Positions 35,643 through 44,748 of a DNA stretch of 64,000 nt are shown here, piece by piece. How positions within the stretch are numbered: position 1 is the stretch's first letter; the number at the start of each line of letters is the position of its first letter. Below the pieces are notes generated by a model, which worked only from the letters and a program-made list of their open reading frames with translations, did not search any database and was not told the DNA's origin. Both the position numbers and the translations under genes were made by a program. This DNA comes from PALSA-612 sp963742925 (lineage in GTDB: Bacteria > Actinomycetota > Thermoleophilia > Gaiellales > Gaiellaceae): positions 299,842 to 363,841 of the forward strand of contig CAVUNV010000009.1 of assembly GCA_963742925.1 (NCBI GenBank), read 5' to 3'.

Positions 35643-35704
35643 CCAGCCCCTGGGACGAAGACCATCCAGGCGGGGGATTCGCAGTCCCTGAAAAGCTGGT
35701 CTTT
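35643..35704. other. candidate structured RNA/leader between divergent genes
   Basis: Nested complementary segments: CCAGC (35643-35647) with GCTGG (35695-35699), and GGGAC (35652-35656) with GTCCC (35684-35688). AAGACC at 35658-35663 can pair with either of two GGTCTT copies (35636-35641 or 35698-35703), which would give competing folds. It lies in the 230-base gap between the initiating transferase (minus) and a GT2 (plus). I could not match it to a known riboswitch consensus. Confidence 0.3.
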
Positions 35705-35799
35705 CGGCTAACACCGGTCTGTAGGTCGAGCACGATGCCCGACCCAGCCCCGAGTTACTGCCGCACGCGAGGTTGACAGACCTCGGGAGGAGCGCCAAG

Positions 35800-36870
35800 G
35801 TGAGCGGGATGGCCGCCCCGTTTGTCAGTGTCGTGACGCCCGTCTACAACGGGGAGGAGCACCTCGCCGAGTGCATCGAGAGCGTGCTCAGCCAGACCTC
35901 GGGTGATTGGGAGTACGTCATTGTCGACAACTGCAGCGATGACGGCACCCGGGAGATCGCGGAGCGGTTTGCCGCGGCCGACAAGCGAATTCGCTACCTG
36001 CGCAACCGCGCGTTCCTCGACGTGATCGCCAGCCACAACCGGGCCTTCCAATCGATCAGTCCGAAGAGCAGCTACTGCAAGGTCGTGCAGGCCGACGACT
36101 GGCTCTATCCCGAGTGCCTGGAGCGAATGGTCGATCTCGCGGAAGAGAACCCCAATGTCGGGATCGTGGGCGCCTACCGCCTGATCGACGGGGCCGTCCA
36201 CCCGGTCGGAATGCGGTTCGAGACGTCTGTTGTCACCGGAGTGGAGGTGCTCAGGCACAGCCTCCTCGGGAGACCGAACGTGACCGGTGGCCCGTCTGCG
36301 TTGCTCCTTCGCTCCGACTTGGTTCGTGCGCGGGTCCCCTTCTATGAGTCGACCTTCCGTCACGCCGATACCGAAGCGGCCTATTGGGCGCTCGTGCGGT
36401 CGGATTTTGGGTTCGTTCACGAGTTGCTCACGTTCTGCCGATGGCGGCCGACCGGCGAGACGCCGATCTCGTTACGAGTGAACTCCTACCTGGCTGAGGA
36501 CATCCGCATGCTGATGCGCTACGGGCCGGAGGTGCTTTCCGACTCGGAGTACCGCCGCCGGCTCCGCTACCTCCTCAAGAGGTGCGTGTGGTGGCAGGCC
36601 AAGCAATCGCTCAGGCCGTCTCGGCTGCGCGACAAGGAATTCCAGACGTACCAGCGGAGCGCGGTTGACAAGATCGTGGCCGAGGCAGCGGATGACCGCC
36701 AAGTGTTGCGGGCGATGGCCCTGGTCCGGCTGTCTCTTCGTCAGGGCTACGCTCGCACCGATCGCGAGCCGCCTGCGGGGTCAGACGCGGTTCCGTCCAG
36801 AAGCACGGTTCGTCAATCTGCCTGCCCTGAGCAGGTGCTCGATCCGTTCGAGCCTCGTGTGGCGCCGTGA
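35800..36870 (+). CDS. glycosyltransferase family 2 (inverted-pair copy A)
   Basis: 356 residues. GTG 35800 is preferred because GGGAGGAG lies at 35785-35792, a good Shine-Dalgarno spacing; ATG 35809 is also possible. Motifs are FVSVVTPVYNGEEHLAECIE, YVIVDNCSDDGTREIAE, KVVQADDWLYPECLERM (the D-x-D equivalent) and HADTEAAYWALVRSDFG. It is closely related to the minus-strand gene at 36903-37860, including an identical run LRDKEFQTYQRSAVDKI. The last 30 residues are read antisense through an epimerase remnant, so its original C-terminus was probably replaced. Confidence 0.82.
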   Translation: MSGMAAPFVSVVTPVYNGEEHLAECIESVLSQTSGDWEYVIVDNCSDDGTREIAERFAAADKRIRYLRNRAFLDVIASHNRAFQSISPKSSYCKVVQADDWLYPECLERMVDLAEENPNVGIVGAYRLIDGAVHPVGMRFETSVVTGVEVLRHSLLGRPNVTGGPSALLLRSDLVRARVPFYESTFRHADTEAAYWALVRSDFGFVHELLTFCRWRPTGETPISLRVNSYLAEDIRMLMRYGPEVLSDSEYRRRLRYLLKRCVWWQAKQSLRPSRLRDKEFQTYQRSAVDKIVAEAADDRQVLRAMALVRLSLRQGYARTDREPPAGSDAVPSRSTVRQSACPEQVLDPFEPRVAP

Positions 36871-36897
36871 CCGGACGCCCTCGGCGTTGAGATCGAT
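36781..36897 (-). pseudogene. 3' remnant of a sugar epimerase gene
   Basis: Read on the minus strand, GIDLNAEGVRSRRHTRLERI then EHLLRAG matches the C-terminal tail of the epimerase at 29210-30274 (KIDLDEKVFRSRQYTRLKQI then EHLLRTG). After a one-base shift, QIDEPCFW matches QIDDSFYW. Only about 40 codons remain, and they overlap the 3' end of the plus-strand glycosyltransferase. This is a relic of a second epimerase gene left between two inverted glycosyltransferase copies. Confidence 0.6.
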
Positions 36898-36902
36898 CCC
36901 GG

Positions 36903-37860
36903 TCAGACTCGGAGTCGGGCCGGCTGACGAAGAAGGAACCGGATGGCGGCCATCGCCCGACAGAACCTCGGTGTCGCCCGCTGCCTCGGCCGCGATCTTG
37001 TCAACCGCGCTCCGCTGGTACGTCTGGAATTCCTTGTCGCGCAGCCGAGACGGCCTGAGCGTTTGTTTGGCCTGCCACCACACGTATCGCCGTAGCTCAA
37101 CGCGGAGCTGGCGACGATACTCGGCCTCGGAAAGCACTCCTGGCCCGTAGCGGATCAGCATGCGCAGGTTCTCAGGGTAGTAAGAGTTCACTCGTAGCGA
37201 GACCGGTGTCTCGCCGTCGGGGCGCTGTCGCGAAAACGTGAGCACCTGGTGGACGACGCCGAAGTCCGAGCGCGTGAGCGCCCAGTACGCCGCTTCGGTG
37301 TCCGCGTGACGGAAGCTTGGATCGTAGAACGGCTCCCGCTCACGGATGAGTTCGGAGCGGAGGAGCACCGAGGTTGGACTGCCGGTGACGTACGGGCCAC
37401 CGAGGAGGCTCTGCCTGAGGATCTCCGTTCCGGGGACGACCGATTTCCAGTACGGGACACCGACGAGGTCGACAGTGTCGCCCGCCAGTCGGTAGGCGCC
37501 CACCACGCCGACATTCGGGCTGCTCTCCGCCAAGTCGAGCATTCGCTCGAGACACTCGGAATAGAGCCAGTCGTCCGCTTGCACGACCTTGCAGTACCTG
37601 CTCTCGGGACTGATCGCACGGAAAGCCCGGTTGTGGTTCGCAACCATGTCGACGAACTCGGCTTGTCGCTCATAGCGGATTCGCTCGTCGGCCGCTGCGA
37701 ACTGCTCGGCGACCTCACGCGTGCGGTCATCACTGCAGTTGTCCATGATCACGTACTCCCAGTCACGGCAGGTCTGGCTGAGCACGCTCTCGATGCACTC
37801 GGTGAGGTACTCGCCTCCGTTATAGACAGGCGTAACGATGCTGACGATTGGGTCTGCCAC
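36903..37860 (-). CDS. glycosyltransferase family 2 (inverted-pair copy B)
   Basis: About 320 residues from ATG 37860. PIVSIVTPVYNGGEYLTECI, YVIMDNCSDDRTREVAE, KVVQADDWLYSECLERML and FRHADTEAAYWALTRSD match copy A almost position for position, as does GVLSEAEYRRQLRVELRRYV. A one-base shift near 36960 restores AMAAIRFLLRQPARLRV and a stop at 36903, matching copy A's AMALVRLSLRQ. Without the shift the frame runs into the epimerase remnant and stops at 36781. The two copies are tail to tail. Confidence 0.8.
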
Positions 37861-38455
37861 TGAGTTCAGCCTGTTCCCTCACCACGATGGCTCTCACGCT
37901 CTCCCCTCGACCCTTCCTCGGAATACGGTCCACGAGGGGCATTGGTCCAAGTTAAGCCCATGCTTCGCTCGGGGAGGTCGTGGCCTGACTCGATCGTGAC
38001 CATCTCGTGGCCCGTGAGGAGGGTTCGAGCGCATTCGGGTAGGGGTTTCTCGGCGTCGATTAAAGCGAATGCTGTCTGCAGGACTCCTACGTGTCGCGAT
38101 TTCCTCCGTGGCGTCGTCCGAGGCGTTTTCGCAAGATCAGGCACAAGTCGCGAAACGGCTGCGAGAGCACGTTGGCCATCGACTGGCGGCGCGATTTGCT
38201 CGGTCATGGGATGCCGACGGTGAGCTTGATATCAGCGTTCTCCACCTAGCTGCTCTCTGGGTAGCCAAGTCTACGGTGCGCTCGGCGACCTCGAATCATG
38301 CTCGTTCCGGAATGTGTATGCCATTGTCGCGCGCTCCGAGTCTTTCGGGGTCTGCAACGACTGCGACCCTAATCCGGGAGCCTGAGACGCGCCGTCGCCT
38401 TCTTGTGATACTCAAGGAGCACCTCAGCTAGAGCGCGGGAGTCGTCGGCTTGCTA
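37861..38455. other. long intergenic region without a convincing gene
   Basis: About 595 bases between the start of glycosyltransferase copy B and the end of the secreted beta-helix gene. Open frames exist on both strands (for example 38069-38431 plus, 37866-38207 minus), but none has family motifs or good start signals, and base composition is less GC-biased than in the flanking genes. The promoter of copy B should lie at the left end. It may be scar DNA from the rearrangement next door. Confidence 0.4.
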
Positions 38456-40807
38456 CTAGTGCTCGTAGGCGCCCGCGTCAGGTGCCGCGCCGAGGGGCCG
38501 CAAGGATCCGAGGATGTCTGCTGTGGGGAACGGCTGGAGCAACGGGTAGACGTTGATCGACGGCGACCCGGACTTCTCCGTGTAGTCGTAGGCGGGCGGG
38601 TACGGGTTCGTGTAGACCGATCCGATCGGGTTGTTGACGGTGTTACCGGTGCCGCATTGGACGCCGTTGTTCGTGAAGACGTTGTAGGAGTAGACGAACC
38701 CGCTCGGCGTGTTGGTGCAGGCATACGCATTTGGTGGGCCGTTCATGATGTTCCCGTAGGACTGGACGGTGATGCAGCCGGCCGGGTAGATGCCGTCGAA
38801 GGTGTCCTGGCCCTGGTAGCTGTTAAAACGGACGATCACGTTGTGCATCGTCGCGGTCGGCCCGCTGTTGCACCCCCAGGTCAGGACACCGATGCCGCCC
38901 ACGTTCTGACACTGAGGCACCCCACTGTGATTCGAGCAAGGCGCGTCGAAAACGTTGTTCTCAAGCAACAGATTGTTCAGCCGGTCGCTGTTCGAGCGGA
39001 CATGGAAACTGATGTCCTGCTGGTCGTCGTTGATGAACCTCGACTGGCCGACATACCCGTAGTTGGTGTCCTGCCAGTGGATCCCCTCCGTGTGCCCGGA
39101 CTGGTTGTTCGTGATGATGTCGTGCAGGGTGTCACCGACCAGCGCCACATGATCCGTGTTCACGTAGGCGCCCTGCCCATTCACTCCCGCTGGGTCGCAC
39201 GGCTGCACCTGCCAGCCTGCGTCCGTCCCCGACGCATCAGTATTCACGATGTAGACGTTTGACGAGCCGTAAACGCCGATCCCGCCTGTGTCGACCATGT
39301 TTGACAGCACTTCGTCATGCGACCGTTGCTGATCGCAGTTCCCCCCGGCAGCGTTCCCATCCCAGCCGATATTGACGCCGCCCGTGGTCGTTATGCCGTC
39401 GAGGCGCACGTATGGCGCAGAGATCGAGACTCCCGAGACGGTGACGCCCCCAGGGGTCGCCGGCTTGAACGTGATACAGCCAGAGAGATCCTGCGCAACA
39501 GGATCGGAAGGGAAGGGCGCGCCCCACTTGCAGCTCGACCCAGCAGGCTTGGCGTTCGGCCAGGTAACGGTCTCCTTCGGATAGGAACCAGACGCAACCA
39601 GTACCGAATCACCAGGCGACGCGACCTGATACGCCTTCCCAAACGTCGCACATGGCTTCGCCTGCGAACACGGATTCGCATCCGAACCAGACGTGGAGAC
39701 GTAATAGGTGGAGCCTGAGCCGCCGCCTGTGGTGACCGTGAATGCCGAGGAGCTGGTCGCCTTCCCGCCAGGCCCGGTGACGGAGACCGGGCCGGACGTC
39801 GCGCCGCTCGGCACAGTCGTTGTGATCTGAGTGTCACTGTTCACGGTGTAGCTGGCAGCAGTGCCGTTGAAGGCAACGGCAGTCGCGCCCGTGAAGTGCG
39901 ACCCGGTGAGCGTCACACTCGTCCCAACCACACCGCTCGTCGGAGCGAAGCTCGAGATCACCGGGGCGGGTGCTGAGACCGTGACGGTGAACGAGGAGGA
40001 GCTGGTCGCCTTCCCGCCAGGCCCGGTGACGGAGACCGGGCCGGACGTCGCGCCGCTCGGCACAGTCGTTGTGATCTGAGTGTCACTGTTCACGGTGTAG
40101 CTGGCAGCAGTGCCGTTGAAGGCAACGGCAGTCGCGCCCGTGAAGTGCGACCCGGTGAGCGTCACACTCGTCCCAACCACACCGCTCGTCGGAGCGAAGC
40201 TCGAGATCACCGGGGCGGGTGCTGAGACCGTGACGGTGAACGAGGAGGAGCTGGTCGCCTTCCCGCCAGGCCCGGTGACGGAGACCGGGCCGGACGTCGC
40301 GCCGCTCGGCACAGTCGTTGTGATCTGAGTGTCACTGTTCACGGTGTAGCTGGCAGCAGTGCCGTTGAAGGCAACGGCAGTCGCGCCCGTGAAGTGCGAC
40401 CCGGTGAGCGTCACACTCGTCCCAACCACACCGCTCGTCGGAGCGAAGCTCGCTATGGCAGGGCTACAGGGGCTCGTCGATCCGGTGATGCTGGACCGTG
40501 GCGAACTGTGGTCATGCCAGTACCGCGCGTCCACCTGGAGTTGGTGGGTCGTCCCACACGGTAGGCCCGTGTACGTCCAAGACGTGGATGGTGTTGTTGC
40601 GACGAAGGCACCGTCGAGGAAGACTCCGTAGCGCTGCGCTGCCTTTGACGGCTGCCACGAGAGCGTCAGGCTGGTTTGTGTCGCGCCGCTGACCTGAAGA
40701 CCCTGAGGCGGAGGGAAGACACCCGATCCGTCGGCGGCGGCCGCGCCGGCAACCGCAACGCCAACGGCCATGGCGGCAAGGATGAGTTTGACTTGACCTC
40801 TTCGCAT
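38456..40807 (-). CDS. secreted Fn3 / triple IPT (TIG) / parallel beta-helix protein
   Basis: 783 residues from ATG 40805-40807. The signal peptide (LILAAMAVGVAVAGAAAADG) is followed by a fibronectin-III-like domain (about 35-115, TSLTLSWQPSKAAQRYGVFL), three IPT/TIG domains of 83 residues each that are essentially identical (IASFAPTSGVVGTSVTLTGS type), and a C-terminal right-handed beta-helix of about 400 residues (GSDANPCSQAKPCATFGKAY, GIHWQDTNYGYVGQSRF, NNLLLENNVFDAPC). Such proteins bind or cut polysaccharides outside the cell. The frame is intact throughout. A diverged paralogue lies at 52.4-54.2 kb. Confidence 0.85.
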   Translation of the reverse strand: MRRGQVKLILAAMAVGVAVAGAAAADGSGVFPPPQGLQVSGATQTSLTLSWQPSKAAQRYGVFLDGAFVATTPSTSWTYTGLPCGTTHQLQVDARYWHDHSSPRSSITGSTSPCSPAIASFAPTSGVVGTSVTLTGSHFTGATAVAFNGTAASYTVNSDTQITTTVPSGATSGPVSVTGPGGKATSSSSFTVTVSAPAPVISSFAPTSGVVGTSVTLTGSHFTGATAVAFNGTAASYTVNSDTQITTTVPSGATSGPVSVTGPGGKATSSSSFTVTVSAPAPVISSFAPTSGVVGTSVTLTGSHFTGATAVAFNGTAASYTVNSDTQITTTVPSGATSGPVSVTGPGGKATSSSAFTVTTGGGSGSTYYVSTSGSDANPCSQAKPCATFGKAYQVASPGDSVLVASGSYPKETVTWPNAKPAGSSCKWGAPFPSDPVAQDLSGCITFKPATPGGVTVSGVSISAPYVRLDGITTTGGVNIGWDGNAAGGNCDQQRSHDEVLSNMVDTGGIGVYGSSNVYIVNTDASGTDAGWQVQPCDPAGVNGQGAYVNTDHVALVGDTLHDIITNNQSGHTEGIHWQDTNYGYVGQSRFINDDQQDISFHVRSNSDRLNNLLLENNVFDAPCSNHSGVPQCQNVGGIGVLTWGCNSGPTATMHNVIVRFNSYQGQDTFDGIYPAGCITVQSYGNIMNGPPNAYACTNTPSGFVYSYNVFTNNGVQCGTGNTVNNPIGSVYTNPYPPAYDYTEKSGSPSINVYPLLQPFPTADILGSLRPLGAAPDAGAYEH
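39748..40452 (-). repeat. 249-bp direct tandem repeat, about 2.8 copies, within the IPT domains
   Basis: The same sequence recurs with a period of exactly 249 bases: the marker GAGCTGGTCGCC starts at 39750, 39999 and 40248. The copies look identical over most of their length; identity stops near 40452 on the right. 249 is a multiple of 3, so each unit adds one 83-residue IPT domain without changing the frame. DNA identity this high implies recent duplication or gene conversion. Confidence 0.92.
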
Positions 40808-40942
40808 CCCAAACGCTTCTCGGCAGGAGAGGGTCCGACCTTGAGCCCCTGCGTCGATTCGAGCGTGGCAACCCCTCGATCGCGGTACCCAGTTCTGCTG
40901 GGGCCTAATCCTGCAGCCACGGTCGAGTGGTACCGTCGAGTT

Positions 40943-41896
40943 GTGGCGCTCGTCGACGTCGTCGTCGTCTCGTACAACAGCGCACGAACGTTGCGAGGGT
41001 GCGTCGGCTCTTTGGCCGGCAACGACGTGTTCAACGTCATCGTCGTCGACAACGCCTCGAGCGATCAAAGTCTCGAATCGATCGCCGATCTTCCGATTAC
41101 GGTGCTCCCACTCGAGGGGAACGGCGGTTTCGCCTACGGGTGCAACCGCGGCTGGGAGGCTGGGTCCGCCCCGTTCGTCCTCTTCCTGAATCCCGACGCC
41201 CGGATCGAGCCGGAGTCGCTCATGGGCCTGGCGTCGGTCCTTCAGCAGGATGAGTCGATTGGGCTCGTCGCGCCTGCGCCTCCTCCACGAGGACGGGTCG
41301 CTCGAGTACTCGCAACGGCGGTTTCCCGCGGTTGCGCACCACGTACGCGCGGGCTCTCTTTCTCCATCGCGTCTTCCCTCGATCCGCCTGGACTGACGAG
41401 GTCGTCCGGGAGGGGGCGGCGTACGAGCAGGCAGGTAGCGCGGAATGGGTGTCCGGTGCTTGCGTCCTGGTCAGGCGCTCGGCACTCGAGCAGTTGGGCG
41501 GGTGGGACGAGGGCTTCTTCATGTATTCGGAGGACGTCGACCTGTGTCGGCGGCTCTGGTCGGCGGGGTACGCCGTGCGCTACGAGCCTGCCGCTCACGC
41601 CGTCCACGTGGGCGGGGTGTCCGCTCCACGAGCTCAGCTGCTGCCGACGCTCGCCGCGAGCCGGATTCGGTACGCGCGCACTGCACCGGACTCGAGCCGC
41701 CGCATTGATCGAGCGGATCGGAGTCGCCCTCGAAGAGTTGACCCATGCCGCTCTGACGACGAAAGGGAGGGCCGCCCGGGCTGGGCATCTACGTGCCTTC
41801 CGGGTCGCATGCTCACTCGACTCCGATGCCGCTAGCCGTTCGGCTAGGCCCGAGTCTGTGCGACCGACCGTCGAGGTCCACGACGCGAGCAACTAG
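40943..41896 (+). CDS. glycosyltransferase family 2, rhamnosyltransferase-like (apparent frameshifts)
   Basis: From GTG 40943: VDVVVVSYNSARTLRGCVGS, VIVVDNASSDQSLE, LEGNGGFAYGCNRGWE and the D-x-D equivalent FLNPDARIEPESL. A shift near 41275 leads to a frame with AEWVSGACVLVRRSALEQLG and GFFMYSEDVDLCRRLWSAGY, the catalytic-base region, then a second shift near 41680 to the C-terminus (IERIGVALEELTHAALTTKG). This is the GT2 branch that includes rhamnosyltransferases. Divergent from the secreted protein gene. Confidence 0.75.
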   Translation: MALVDVVVVSYNSARTLRGCVGSLAGNDVFNVIVVDNASSDQSLESIADLPITVLPLEGNGGFAYGCNRGWEAGSAPFVLFLNPDARIEPESLMGLASVLQQDESIGLVAPAPPPRGRVARVLATAVSRGCAPRTRGLSFSIASSLDPPGLTRSSGRGRRTSRQVARNGCPVLASWSGARHSSSWAGGTRASSCIRRTSTCVGGSGRRGTPCATSLPLTPSTWAGCPLHELSCCRRSPRAGFGTRALHRTRAAALIERIGVALEELTHAALTTKGRAARAGHLRAFRVACSLDSDAASRSARPESVRPTVEVHDASN

Positions 41897-41906
41897 CGTC
41901 TGAGCC

Positions 41907-43849
41907 ATGTGCGGAATCTGCGGAGTCGTCCAGGTCGACGGCAACCCACGAGCCGTGATGACCGAAGAGGGGCTCGGCGTCATGACCGACGTCATGACTC
42001 ACCGCGGCCCGAACGACCGCGGCCTCTATCGTCGCCGACGGCATCGCGCTCGGCGTCCGGCGCCTGAGCATCGTCGACGTCGAGGGCGGACACCAGCCGT
42101 TCGCGAACGAGACGGGGGATGTCTGGGCGATCCAGAACGGCGAGCTCTACAACCACGACGCGCTCCGCGACGCAGCTCGACGCACGACGGTCACACGCTT
42201 CCGCAGCCGCTGCGACACGGAGATCCTGCCGCACCTCTACGAGCGCGACGGCGACGTCGTTCCCGACCCGCCTTCGCGGCATGTTCGGTCTCGCCGTCTG
42301 GGACGGACGCCGGCGGCGCGCTGGTGCTCGCACGCGACCGACTCGGGATCAAGCCGCTCTACTACGCCCGTCGCGGCGATCTCCTCGTCTTCGCCTCGGA
42401 GCTCAAGAGCTCTGCTCGCCAGCGGGCTCGTCGAGCCGGAGCTCGACTACGAGGCGATCGACGCGTACCTGACGTTCGGCTTCTTCCCCGGCCCGCAGGA
42501 CACCGCTCGCCGGCGTCGCGAAGCTGCATGCCCGGGCCACACGCTCGTGGTCGAGCGCGGCGAGGTGCGCGTCGAGCGCTTCTGGCGCTATCCCGCAGCC
42601 GCAGGTCGGGGTACGCCGGACGGAAGACGAGTACCGCGAGCAGCTGCTCAGCCAAGCTCGACGAGTCGGTCCGCCTCCGACTGATGAGCGACGTGCCGCT
42701 CGGAGCGATGCTGAGCGGCGGTCTCGACTCGAGCCTGATCGTCGCGCTGATGGCGCAGGCAACATGACCGAGCCCGTGAAGACGTTCTGCCGTCGGCTTC
42801 GCCGAGGACGGGCAGAACGAGCTGGCGGACGCACGCCTCGTCGCCGACTTCTTCGGAACCGACCACCACGAGCTCGAGCTCTCGTTCGAGAGGACACGGT
42901 CGACCTCGCGGAGCTCGTCTGGCACCTCGACGAGCCGCTCGCGGACCTCTCGTCGCTCGGCTTCCTCGCGCTCTGCGAGCTCGCCGTCGCGAGCACGTCA
43001 CGGTCGCTCTGTCGGGCCAGGGCGCAGACGAGCTCTTCGGCGGCTACCGAAAGCACCGGGCCGCCTCGATCGTCGGGCAGTGGCAGCGGCTTCCGCGGCC
43101 CGTCCGGAGCGCCGCCGGCGCGCTCGGCGCCGCATGCTCCGCGGCGTTTCAGCCGAGCCGCCGAGACACTCACGGCGCGAGACCCCGTCGACCGGCTCGC
43201 TCTCGATGAGCGGCAGAGTCGATGACGAGCTGCGCCGAACCCTCTTGCGAGGCCCGCTCGAGGGGCTCGACGGCAGGGCCGCCCGGCGAGGCTGTTCTCG
43301 CACGGCTCGACGGCGTTCCGGACGATCCTCTGCCCGTGACGCTTTACATCGACGGGCAGCTCGCTCTCGTCGACGACATGCTCCACTACTTCGACCGGTG
43401 CTCGATGGCGCACTCGCTCGAGGTTCGCGTGCCGTTCCTCGATCACGAGTTCGTCGAACTCGCTGCGACGATCCCGGGTGATCTCAAGGTGCGCGGGCGC
43501 ACGACGAAGTACCTCCTCAAGCAAGCGGCGCGCGGCATCATCCCGGACAGCGTCATCGACAAGCCGAAGGTCGGGTTCTTCACCGGGGCAGTCGCAGGTT
43601 GGTTCAAGCGCACAGGCAGATCGCTCGATCGCCGACTACCTGCTCCAGCCGGACCCGCTCTACGCCGAGATGCTGGATCCCGCACGGGTGAGGAGCCTCG
43701 TCGAGGCCCACCGAGCGAACTCGGGCAGGGCGGAGTCCCACCTCCTGCTCTCGATCCTGATGCTCGAGGTCTGGCTGAGCACGTTCCTCCCGCGCGCGCT
43801 GGCGCCGGGGCGCGAACACGGGCACCCCCTGACGACCGTTCGCTCATGA
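41907..43849 (+). CDS. asnB: asparagine synthase (glutamine-hydrolysing), multiple apparent frameshifts
   Basis: Starts MCGICGVVQVDGN, with the class II glutaminase nucleophile Cys2, then MTHRGPNDRG. Across at least seven frame changes the pieces continue as DRLGIKPLYYARR, DYEAIDAYLTFGFFPGPQD, LMSDVPLGAMLSGGLDSSLI (the SGGLDSS pyrophosphate loop), DEPLADLSSLGFLALCELAV, SGQGADELFGGYRKHRAAS and MAHSLEVRVPFLDHEFVELA. AsnB homologues in capsule loci amidate sugar acids or aspartyl groups on the polymer. The density of indels with preserved motifs points to poor local consensus quality. Confidence 0.82.
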
Positions 43850-44748
43850 CCGGCGCGGACGCCCTCTCGTACGTCATCATCACCCCGGCACGCAACGAAG
43901 CCGACAACCTGCCGCGCCTGGCCGCCTGCCTTGCAGAGCAGCACGTGAGGCCGACAACCTGGGTCATCGTGGACAACGGCTCAACGGACGACACGCTCGC
44001 GGTCGCGCGCACACTGGGCGATGAGTGGAGCTGGATTCGCCCGCTCACGATCCCGGGCGAGGAGACTCCGGTTCGCGGCGCTCCGATCGTTCGAGCCCTC
44101 CACGCCGCCCTCGCGTCACTCGACCAGGAGCATCCGCCGTCGTTCGTCGTCAACCTCGACGCCGATCTCTCGTTCGAGCCCGACTACTTCGAGCGGCTGC
44201 TGGAGAAATTCAGCACCGATCCTTCACTCGGGATCGCGAGCGGAACCTGCTACGAACTCGAGCGAGGTGCCTGGCGGCAGCGGCACGTGACCGGCAGCAC
44301 CGTGTGGGGCGCGTCCCGCATGTACCGGTGGGCATGCCTCCAGGACGTGCTGCCGCTCGAGGAGCGGTTCGCGTGGGACGGCATCGACGAGATCAAGGCG
44401 AACGCCCGGGGCTGGCACACGCAGACGTTCCTCGACCTGGCCTTCCGTCACCACCGCCCCGAGGGCCACCGGGACGGCGGCCGGTTCCGCGCGCGGGCGG
44501 CGCAGGGTCGCGCTGCGTACTACATGGGATATCGGCCCTGGTACCTCGTCCTGCGAGCCATGCGCCACGTCGTCCGCGAGCCCGGATCGGTCGGCCTGAT
44601 CTGGGGCTACGCCTCCTGCGCGCTCGCCGGCGAGAAGCGCTGCGCGGACGAGCAGGCCCTCGCCTATCTTCGCCGTCAGCAGAGCCCGAGACAGTTGCCG
44701 CGCCGTGCGCGTGAGACCTTCGCCCGCAGACGGCGTCTCTCAGTCTGA
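43846..44748 (+). CDS. glycosyltransferase family 2
   Basis: 300 residues from ATG 43846, overlapping the asnB stop. Motifs are YVIITPARNEADNLPRLAAC, WVIVDNGSTDDTLAVAR and FVVNLDADLSFEPDYFERLL (D-x-D), with FAWDGIDEIKANARGWHTQT later as the acceptor-site acidic motif. The C-terminal quarter is basic (ETFARRRRLSV). The frame is intact, unlike its neighbours. It converges with the Wzy-like gene, sharing 9 bases at the ends. Confidence 0.85.
   Translation: MTGADALSYVIITPARNEADNLPRLAACLAEQHVRPTTWVIVDNGSTDDTLAVARTLGDEWSWIRPLTIPGEETPVRGAPIVRALHAALASLDQEHPPSFVVNLDADLSFEPDYFERLLEKFSTDPSLGIASGTCYELERGAWRQRHVTGSTVWGASRMYRWACLQDVLPLEERFAWDGIDEIKANARGWHTQTFLDLAFRHHRPEGHRDGGRFRARAAQGRAAYYMGYRPWYLVLRAMRHVVREPGSVGLIWGYASCALAGEKRCADEQALAYLRRQQSPRQLPRRARETFARRRRLSV

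Noticed and set aside
35636..35704. c-di-GMP-I, c-di-AMP or glycine riboswitch
   Set aside because: The diagnostic conserved cores of these classes are absent on both strands, so only an unnamed structured candidate is reported.
38069..38431. 120-residue plus-strand frame in the long gap
   Set aside because: Composition is not protein-like in its second half, and no motif or start signal supports it.
39861..40631. Plus-strand open frames repeated three times with identical protein
   Set aside because: They are antisense shadows of the 249-bp IPT repeats in the secreted protein gene.
41907..43849. Asparagine synthase as a lasso-peptide cyclase partner of the PqqD protein
   Set aside because: It keeps Cys2 and the full glutaminase domain, lies 25 kb away among glycosyltransferases, and no transglutaminase-like B2 protein or precursor gene is seen. 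Polymer amidation fits better.
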